The position numbers and the translations under genes are program-made. A DNA stretch of 6,773 bases from Actinomycetota bacterium (GTDB lineage Bacteria; Actinomycetota; Acidimicrobiia; Acidimicrobiales; Ilumatobacteraceae): assembly GCA_009927375.1 (NCBI GenBank), contig RFNE01000334.1, positions 1 through 6,773 on the forward strand, written 5' to 3'. Shown here piece by piece: positions 1 through 4,892 of this stretch. Position 1 is the first letter of the stretch; every line of letters begins with the position of its first letter. The notes beneath the pieces are model-generated. The model did not search any database. It was not told the DNA's origin and saw nothing but the letters and a program-made list of their open reading frames with translations.

Positions 1-127
1 TACATGACCAGTCGACCTTGACGAGCACGTCGCCGTCACCGAGCGAGTCGACCGAGACGTCGTCAATTCGCCTCGTCCAGACGTCGTTCACTTTGCCGAC
101 GAGTAGTGCGCGGACGGTCGTTGTCAT
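1..127 (-). CDS. acuI: AcuI/YhdH-family acrylyl-CoA reductase-like oxidoreductase, N-terminal fragment (runs off the left edge)
   Basis: Only the first 42 codons are in the window (ATG at 127-125, reading leftwards off the edge). The peptide begins MTTTVRALLVGK and ends in VLVKVDWSC. This matches the start of zinc-independent medium-chain dehydrogenases of the YhdH/AcuI group, whose first strand is followed by a V.VEWS..NYKD motif. Members reduce acryloyl-CoA to propionyl-CoA with NADPH in the cytosol, detoxifying acrylate from DMSP breakdown. A ribosome site GAAAGG (135-140) lies 7 nt upstream, which supports this start. The gene follows the XRE regulator by 29 bp on the same strand, so co-transcription is likely. 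The pairing with a dmdA-type gene across the divergent promoter favours acuI over a generic quinone oxidoreductase, but the NADPH fold and catalytic part are outside the window. Confidence 0.72.
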   Translation of the reverse strand, partial: MTTTVRALLVGKVNDVWTRRIDDVSVDSLGDGDVLVKVDWSC

Positions 128-134
128 GGTTGTG

Positions 135-140
135 CCTTTC
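135..140 (-). promoter_or_regulatory. Ribosome binding site of the acuI-like gene
   Basis: GAAAGG on the minus strand, 7 nt before the ATG at 127. It fixes the start of the acuI-like gene. The other genes nearby mostly lack such a site. Confidence 0.6.
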
Positions 141-150
141 GTGTGGTCGC

Positions 151-165
151 GTCGCCTCAGGCGAC
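151..165 (-). repeat. Short GC-rich hairpin over the XRE stop codon
   Basis: GTCGCC-TCA-GGCGAC is a perfect 6-bp inverted repeat with a 3-base loop that is itself the stop codon of the XRE gene (TGA on the minus strand). It lies between the regulator and the acuI-like gene, about 10 nt before the latter's ribosome site. There is no T-tract, so it is not a standard intrinsic terminator. A stem that trims readthrough or protects mRNA ends is possible, as is chance in GC-rich DNA. Confidence 0.3.
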
Positions 166-975
166 AGCCTTCAAGATTCGCTGGCGTGCGTTATCGCCCG
201 TGTGCACCTTGGTGCCCCTGGCGAACCAATGCTCGTCGTGGTGATCGAAGAGAAAGTTCATCGTCGCGTCCACGTCGCTTCGCCCGCGCAAGATGTGCGC
301 TTCGTACACACAGACATTCCACGCGGCGTGCGCGCCGACGGCGGCAGCAGATTCGGACACAAGTTCCTTCCAGCGAGTTTCGAACTCGATCAATGAGTCC
401 GGGTTGGATACGTACGACATGACACTTGACGTCTCACCGAAGACGAGTCCGATGTTTTTGCCCTCGATGTCGGTCACGATGCGGTTGAGTTCACGGTCGA
501 GCAATGCGGAAATCTTGTCCGGGTCATACTCCTTCATCGACTCGCGATGCAGGCGAATGTCGTGCGTGCACGGCTTGGACTGCTTCGGTGCATGCTGACC
601 ACGTCCACACACCCACACCTCCGCGGTCTCACCAGTCTCTTCGCGAATCACGTCGATCGGGGGCGCCGCGGAGCCGTCGACGACGAGGAGAACGTGGCGT
701 GAAGCCGGGCGAAGCGTGCGGCGAATGAGTGCGATCGGATCGACGTCGAATGCCGCTGCGAGCGCAGCGACCACGTTCACCGTCGGTGTCGGTGTGCGAT
801 CGTCGTGTGACAGTCGCGCGCGTTCAAGCGCGACGACATAGGGCTGCGAGATCCCAGCGCGAGTCGCGAGATCACGCGTGGACCAGTCGTGCGCGGTTCG
901 GGACTTCCACAACCAGTCGGCGAAGCGACGAGCATCGAATTCGAGTGGTCGACGGTGAGAGGTCTTGGAGGCCAT
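157..975 (-). CDS. XRE-family helix-turn-helix regulator with an uncharacterised C-terminal domain
   Basis: A 272-residue protein. Residues about 16-87 form an XRE/Cro-C1-type DNA-binding domain: a RDLATRAGISQPYVVALER helix-turn-helix (about 34-52) and the usual C-terminal helices through AFDVDPIALIRR. Residues about 94-272 form a second domain I do not recognise. It begins with a predicted beta strand (HVLLVVDG) and carries a Cys/His cluster (C123, H128, C136, H138). It also has an IGLVFGE segment and a His-rich stretch FDHHDEHW near residue 244. This is presumably an effector-sensing domain, ligand unknown. The gene is divergent from the DUF2182-DUF1326-dmdA operon and upstream of the acuI-like gene, the usual position for a local regulator of both transcripts. 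The start ATG has no clear ribosome site, fitting a short or leaderless transcript. The HTH call is firm. The regulated genes and ligand are inference. Confidence 0.88.
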   Translation of the reverse strand: MASKTSHRRPLEFDARRFADWLWKSRTAHDWSTRDLATRAGISQPYVVALERARLSHDDRTPTPTVNVVAALAAAFDVDPIALIRRTLRPASRHVLLVVDGSAAPPIDVIREETGETAEVWVCGRGQHAPKQSKPCTHDIRLHRESMKEYDPDKISALLDRELNRIVTDIEGKNIGLVFGETSSVMSYVSNPDSLIEFETRWKELVSESAAAVGAHAAWNVCVYEAHILRGRSDVDATMNFLFDHHDEHWFARGTKVHTGDNARQRILKAVA

Positions 976-982
976 GCGTAGC

Positions 983-998
983 GATAACTATAGTGTTC
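983..998. promoter_or_regulatory. Shared divergent promoter/operator with a palindromic -10 element
   Basis: The whole gap between the two divergent start codons is 27 bp. At its centre ACTATAGT (987-994) is a perfect palindrome. On the plus strand TATAGT (989-994) ends 8 nt before the ATG at 1003, the spacing of a leaderless actinobacterial transcript. On the minus strand TATAGT (992-987) ends 11 nt before the XRE ATG. The palindrome extends imperfectly to 16 bp (983-998, 6 of 8 pairs matching) and could also be an operator for the XRE protein. A TTGGAG at 965-970, 18 bp upstream of the plus-strand -10, is a possible -35. No convincing -35 was seen for the minus strand. Confidence 0.5.
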
Positions 999-1002
999 AC
1001 CG

Positions 1003-1773
1003 ATGGGGGTCGAGGTCACGCAGACGCGCGCCGATGCGCCACGCCTCGCCACCTCCCCATGGCCCTACTTTGCCGCGTTCGTCGCAGCAACCTGGGTGAT
1101 CGATCTCGTCTGGCACTCGACATCGAACACGCACGATTCGACTGGTGCCATCACGATCTCGTGGCTCGTGATGACGGCCGCGATGATGACACCGACGACC
1201 GTGCCGATGTTGTCCGCACTCGCTGACGTCGTCGGTCGGCGCGAACCCTTGACGTGGTGGCTCTTTTTCACCGGATATCTGGCCGTGTGGGCAGGGTTCG
1301 CCATCGCCGTTGCACAGCTCCATCTCGTGTTGCGCGATCTTGGCGTCGTCGATGCACACGGTGTCCTCGGGTCGAACAACTGGGTCGGCGTCGCGTTGCT
1401 CGGCGCGGGCGTTTACCAGTTCAGCCACGTGAAAGACCGTTGTCGCGAGGCGTGCATGCGACCGATGAAGTTCTTCATGGTGCACTGGCGAGCGGGGTCG
1501 CTCGGCGCGGTACGCATGGGCGTCCGCCACGGTCTTGCCTGCCTCGGATGTTGCGTCGCGCTGATGCTGCTCGCCTTCTTGGGTGGAATGGCGAACTGGG
1601 GCTTCATGGCACTTGCCACCGCGATCATGGTCGTCGAGAAGTGGCCGACCCTCGGACGCAAGGTGTCTGCTCCACTCGGCGTCGCACTGCTCGTTGCCGG
1701 TGCACTCGTGATCATCGCCCAGCCGATCGAATTCTCCACACATTCAACACACGTCGAAGGGACGACACCATGA
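1003..1773 (+). CDS. DUF2182 family predicted metal-binding integral membrane protein
   Basis: A 256-residue polytopic membrane protein with about seven hydrophobic segments (near residues 20-37, 50-72, 85-108, 124-141, 178-196, 198-212 and 222-240). Family hallmarks are present: MTAAMMTP (57-64), YQFSHVKDRCREACMRP (about 138-154, with C147 and C151), the HWRAG..GAVRMGVRHG block, and the Cys-rich ACLGCC (179-184). COG5486 describes this family as predicted metal-binding membrane proteins. No biochemical role is established to my knowledge. There is no Shine-Dalgarno, and the start sits 8 nt after a -10-like hexamer, so the message may be leaderless. The stop overlaps the DUF1326 start (ATGA), and DUF2182 and DUF1326 are often neighbours. 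First gene of a three-gene operon. Confidence 0.88.
   Translation: MGVEVTQTRADAPRLATSPWPYFAAFVAATWVIDLVWHSTSNTHDSTGAITISWLVMTAAMMTPTTVPMLSALADVVGRREPLTWWLFFTGYLAVWAGFAIAVAQLHLVLRDLGVVDAHGVLGSNNWVGVALLGAGVYQFSHVKDRCREACMRPMKFFMVHWRAGSLGAVRMGVRHGLACLGCCVALMLLAFLGGMANWGFMALATAIMVVEKWPTLGRKVSAPLGVALLVAGALVIIAQPIEFSTHSTHVEGTTP
1756..1762 (+). promoter_or_regulatory. Ribosome binding site of the DUF1326 gene
   Basis: GAAGGGA, 7 nt upstream of the ATG at 1770 and inside the end of the DUF2182 gene. It selects the ATGA overlap as the DUF1326 start. Confidence 0.55.
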
Positions 1774-2401
1774 CCATCACCACACCAGCACTCACCGAGA
1801 CCTGGTCGATCACCGGAGAACTCATCCTCAATTGCAATTGCACGGTGTTCTGCCCGTGCGTCGCTTCGCTCGGCAAGCACCCGCCAACCGAGGGCTACTG
1901 CCAGGCCTGGTCCGGCGTGCGCATCGACAAGGGAACGTGTGGTGGTGTCGACATCTCCGGTTTGAACGTCGCGATGCTCCTCGACATTCCAGGGAAGATG
2001 GAGCGCGGCAACTGGACGCTCGCACTGTGGATCGACGATCGTGCGACCGACGAACAGTTCGCCGTCCTCGAGTCGATCTTCTCGGGCTCGCGCAAGGGAA
2101 CGACGGGACTCTTCAAACTGCTCGTCGGCAAGTACCTCGGTGCCGAGCGTGCCCCGATCACGTTCGCGCGCGAAGGCGACACCCGCACGTTCTCCGCTGG
2201 CAAGATCATCAACGGTGCCGTCACCCCGATCAAGGGTCAGCGCAATGGCGAACCGGTGATGATCGTCAACACCAGTACTGGATGGGACCCGAGGTCACGA
2301 TCGCCGAAGCCTCTCTCGGTCGCGTGCGCGCATTCGGTCGCGTGTGGAACTTCGAGGGTCGCAGCGCCGAGATCTGCGACATCTCCTGGGTCGGTCCGTG
2401 A
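1770..2401 (+). CDS. DUF1326 Cys-rich protein, with an apparent 1-base frameshift near 2284-2286
   Basis: The first 172 codons read in the ATG frame and hold the DUF1326 signature: ELILNCNCTVFCPC (17-30, cysteines 22, 24, 28, 30), C44, C57, then the GNWTLALWIDDRATDEQ and KYLGAERAPI blocks. At TGGGACCC (2283-2290) the frame breaks. The family C-terminus (GPEVTIAEASLGR ... SAEICDISWVGP) continues in another frame to the TGA at 2399-2401. Adding one G to the GGG run (2284-2286) joins the two halves into a 210-residue protein of normal family length. Without this fix the frame runs out of family similarity and into dmdA as far as 2585. Function unknown; the CxCx3CxC cluster suggests metal binding (inference). 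It overlaps both neighbours by 4 bp (ATGA before, GTGA after), so the three are probably translationally coupled. Confidence 0.85.
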
Positions 2402-3522
2402 ACGCACCCCTCATCGCGCTGTCGCGCCGGTTGCGCAACACCCCGTTCACCTCGCGGATCGAACGATTCGGCGTGCAGGCATACACCGTGTACAACCACA
2501 TGCTCCTGCCGTCGAGGTTCCGGGGGCTCGAAGAGGACTACTGGCACCTGCGCAACGCCGTGCAGATCTGGGACGTGGCGTGTGAGCGACAGGTGCAACT
2601 CAAGGGTCCGGATGCGGCGCGACTCGCCCAGCTCCTGACCGTCCGCGACATCAGCGGCTTCGACGTCGGTCGCGGCGGACTCGTTCCCGTCTGCGACCAC
2701 GACGGCCACCTGATCAACGATCCCGTCGTGTTTCGTGTCGCCGATGACTGCTACTGGTTCTCGATCTCCGACTCCGACGTCGCCCTGTGGGCCGGCGGAC
2801 TCGCACTCGGCATGGGACTCGACGTCGAGGTCAGCGAGCCCGACGTCAATCCCCTCGCCGTGCAGGGTCGTCACTCCGACGACGTGCTCGCGAAGGTCTT
2901 CGGTGACTCGATCCGCGAAACAAAGTTCTTCCGCTTCGCCACCCACACGTTCAAGGGCCATCCACTGCGCGTCGCACGCAGCGGATGGAGTGCGCAGGGT
3001 GGCTTCGAGATCTTCGTCGACGACTGGGAAATCGGCGCCCAGCTCTACGACGCCATTTGTGAAGCAGGAGCCCCATACGACATCGGCCCGGGCTGTCCGA
3101 ACCTGATCGAACGTATCGAAGCCGGACTCATGACGTACGGCACCGACATCACCCGCGAACACACCCCACTCGAAGGCGGCATGGAGAAGTACTGCTCGCT
3201 GGACTCATCGATCGATGCGATTGGTCTCGATGCACTCCGTGCACAACGCGCCTCCGGCGTCACGCGCAAGATCATCGGAGTGATGGCCACCGGAGACCGC
3301 GTCCCCGCCCAGCGTGACCCGTGGCCGATTCGCAACGGCGACCGAGTCGTCGGTTCGATCACCTCGATCACGTGGTCACCCCGACTCGAGTGCAACGTTG
3401 GACTCGGCATGGTCGAGACCTCCTCCACACCGATCGGCACGACGCTCACTCTCGACGCACCCGACGGAACGCGCACCGCGACCGTCTGCGCGGTGCCCTT
3501 CGAGGGCGCCTCGCAGCGCTAG
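2398..3522 (+). CDS. dmdA: DMSP demethylase-like protein (DmdA, aminomethyltransferase/GcvT fold)
   Basis: A 374-residue protein starting at GTG 2398, which overlaps the DUF1326 stop (GTGA). Known DmdA proteins are about 365-370 residues. It transfers a methyl group from dimethylsulfoniopropionate to tetrahydrofolate, giving methylmercaptopropionate, in the cytosol. By recall it shares with Ruegeria and Pelagibacter DmdA the blocks SRRLRNTPFTSR (9-20), YTVYNHMLLP (29-38), IWDVACERQV (57-66), NDPVV, EPDVNPLAVQG, RSGWSAQGGFEIF (194-206) and GCPNLIERIEAGLMTYGTD (232-250). These long motifs separate it from ordinary glycine-cleavage T proteins. One difference is that the later PxECG motif reads PLEGG (G260 in place of Cys). 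No Shine-Dalgarno is visible at the GTG, so coupling is expected. An in-frame ATG at 2344 lies inside DUF1326 and is unlikely as the start. A related betaine or sulfur substrate is the main alternative. Confidence 0.87.
   Translation: MNAPLIALSRRLRNTPFTSRIERFGVQAYTVYNHMLLPSRFRGLEEDYWHLRNAVQIWDVACERQVQLKGPDAARLAQLLTVRDISGFDVGRGGLVPVCDHDGHLINDPVVFRVADDCYWFSISDSDVALWAGGLALGMGLDVEVSEPDVNPLAVQGRHSDDVLAKVFGDSIRETKFFRFATHTFKGHPLRVARSGWSAQGGFEIFVDDWEIGAQLYDAICEAGAPYDIGPGCPNLIERIEAGLMTYGTDITREHTPLEGGMEKYCSLDSSIDAIGLDALRAQRASGVTRKIIGVMATGDRVPAQRDPWPIRNGDRVVGSITSITWSPRLECNVGLGMVETSSTPIGTTLTLDAPDGTRTATVCAVPFEGASQR
3492..3510 (+). terminator. Hairpin at the convergent gene ends, possible U-tract-less terminator
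   Basis: GGTGCCCT-TCG-AGGGCGCC folds in plus-strand RNA into an 8-bp stem (one G-U pair) with a 3-nt loop, overlapping the last codons of dmdA. An alternative stem CGAGG-GCG-CCTCG (3501-3513) overlaps it. Neither strand has a U-tract after the stem. Such hairpins are accepted as weak terminators in some actinobacteria, but one inside coding sequence may be coincidence. Confidence 0.3.
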
Positions 3523-4853
3523 CGAACGTATGTCAGGGCATCAGCACCGAACCCGGTGAAGCTGGCCGCATCCTTACCCGGACGCTTCTCCACCGTCATC
3601 GTCCCGTCTGAGTTCACTTGGAATGCGACCGAACCCACGACCGAGGTGCTTGGCTGCAGGGTGTAGCCCTTCACCGGCCTGTTCGGGTCCATCGGCGAAC
3701 CATCTGGTGCGAGATAGCTGTATTCGACGAGATCGACAACCGTCGGTGCACCACCCGCCTTGATCGTCGATGGATCGACGTTGCCCACCGACATGAACTG
3801 ACACGGGCAACCTTCCCAGTCACCGATGCTGTAGATGAACGACTTCGGATCCACGTTGTCGGGTGCGAACGCGAGGTGTGTGTCCCAGTATCCGTGTGCG
3901 ATCTTCCCGTGGTTGTTGTACGAAGCCTTCTCGTCTCCCTTGCCTCGATAACCATTGGTGTCCTTCACGAACCAGTTTCCCTGCGCGGTCCCATCGAGGT
4001 CGTAGAAGATCGTCCCGCCGATCGGATCCGCATTGCGAAGTGACTTCGCCTCGTAGGCCGACTTCACGTCAGCCGGGAAGTAGTCGAACGGATTCGCCGT
4101 GAAGGGCTTCCATGACTCCTTCTCGAAGTATGACGCCGGATTGATCATCTCGACCTTGGCGTCGGTCGCGAACGTCGAGAAGTCGAATCCTGGTGCTTGG
4201 GATTCATCGGCAATCACCTCGCCTGCTTTAACAGCAATGGCACCGCTCCACGAGCCGCTCGCTGCGGCCGCGCTTGCAGCCTCGGCTGCAGCCCCCTGCA
4301 GCTCACCGACGTGGATGAACACGCTGTAGAGGTCACAGGAGTGTGCGATAACTACGCGATAGTCGGGATATGGATAATCGTTCGTCTTGCGGAAGTCCTC
4401 GACCCTCACGATCGTTCCATCTGCCGGCGAAGTGATCGCAAACGTCCCCATGGCGCTGCCATCACTTCCCTGCGGGTAATACACGTAGATATGGTCGACG
4501 GGGGTGATGTGCGTCGTGGTCATCGCACCGAGAGGAACGATGTGACTCCACTGGGACGCATCACCGATGCCTGCAGAATAGGACTTCGGACCGTCAGGAT
4601 TGCACTCGCCACCAAACACTGACTTGAGCGGGAGCGCCGCGACGCCCTCCATCGGGGCATTCCCATCAAGGTCCCACATCAGCTGGCCCACCGAGTTCAT
4701 GACGCACGCGAGTGGGACCCCGTCGGCGCCTTGCGCCTTCTCTCCCTCGTTTGAACAGCCCTTGTACATCTCGGCAGAACTGCCCGAGGATCCACCACAT
4801 GCACCGAGAACGAACACCAGTGCACCAACGAATGCGATCGAACGCTTGACCAT
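3519..4853 (-). CDS. Secreted lipoprotein of unknown function with an M23-like non-catalytic region
   Basis: A 444-residue protein. The N-terminus is a lipoprotein signal peptide (MVKRS, hydrophobic core, lipobox LGAC with C19 as lipidated Cys), followed by a Gly/Ser linker. It should be anchored to the outer face of the membrane. Residues about 103-215 (SHIVPLGAMTTTHITPVDH ... TSPADGTIVRVEDF ... VVIAHSCDLYSVFIHVGEL ... VKAGEVIADE) resemble the beta-barrel of M23/lysostaphin-like domains, but the metal-binding HxH is not evident, so catalysis is doubtful. An Ala-rich stretch (188-199) interrupts this part. The C-terminal half (about 275-440) is rich in Trp, Tyr and Gly with a GCPC motif (348-351) and is unrecognised. 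AGGGGGA (4857-4863) serves as ribosome site, and the monooxygenase gene ends 39 bp upstream. The lipoprotein call is firm, the fold tentative. Confidence 0.82.
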   Translation of the reverse strand: MVKRSIAFVGALVFVLGACGGSSGSSAEMYKGCSNEGEKAQGADGVPLACVMNSVGQLMWDLDGNAPMEGVAALPLKSVFGGECNPDGPKSYSAGIGDASQWSHIVPLGAMTTTHITPVDHIYVYYPQGSDGSAMGTFAITSPADGTIVRVEDFRKTNDYPYPDYRVVIAHSCDLYSVFIHVGELQGAAAEAASAAAASGSWSGAIAVKAGEVIADESQAPGFDFSTFATDAKVEMINPASYFEKESWKPFTANPFDYFPADVKSAYEAKSLRNADPIGGTIFYDLDGTAQGNWFVKDTNGYRGKGDEKASYNNHGKIAHGYWDTHLAFAPDNVDPKSFIYSIGDWEGCPCQFMSVGNVDPSTIKAGGAPTVVDLVEYSYLAPDGSPMDPNRPVKGYTLQPSTSVVGSVAFQVNSDGTMTVEKRPGKDAASFTGFGADALTYVR

Positions 4854-4874
4854 GATTCCCCCTGACTCGTGACG

Positions 4875-4880
4875 ACTGTA
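4875..4880 (-). promoter_or_regulatory. Possible -10 element for the lipoprotein gene
   Basis: TACAGT on the minus strand, 21 nt before the lipoprotein ATG, in the 39-bp gap after the monooxygenase. No good -35 is seen. The gene may equally be read through from upstream. Confidence 0.2.
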
Positions 4881-4892
4881 CTTGGGGTGCGC

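Noticed and set aside
997..1743. A 248-codon open frame antisense to DUF2182
   Set aside because: His/Arg/Glu-rich composition typical of a shadow frame opposite a membrane protein gene.
2280..2292. Programmed ribosomal frameshifting in DUF1326
   Set aside because: No X XXY YYZ slippery heptamer. The same single-G pattern recurs at three sites in another gene, which is better explained by sequence error.
2344..2397. An earlier ATG start for the dmdA gene
   Set aside because: It would put 18 unrelated residues over the conserved DUF1326 C-terminus. Family length and the GTGA overlap favour GTG 2398.
1254..2585. A 443-codon open frame on the plus strand
   Set aside because: Only codons from 1770 to about 2285 are real (DUF1326). 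The Arg-rich part before lies over DUF2182, and the tail after the frameshift lies over the DUF1326 end and dmdA.
2266..3162. A 298-codon open frame antisense to dmdA
   Set aside because: A shadow of the GC-rich dmdA codons. It shows no recognisable motif and conflicts with a gene of strong family similarity.
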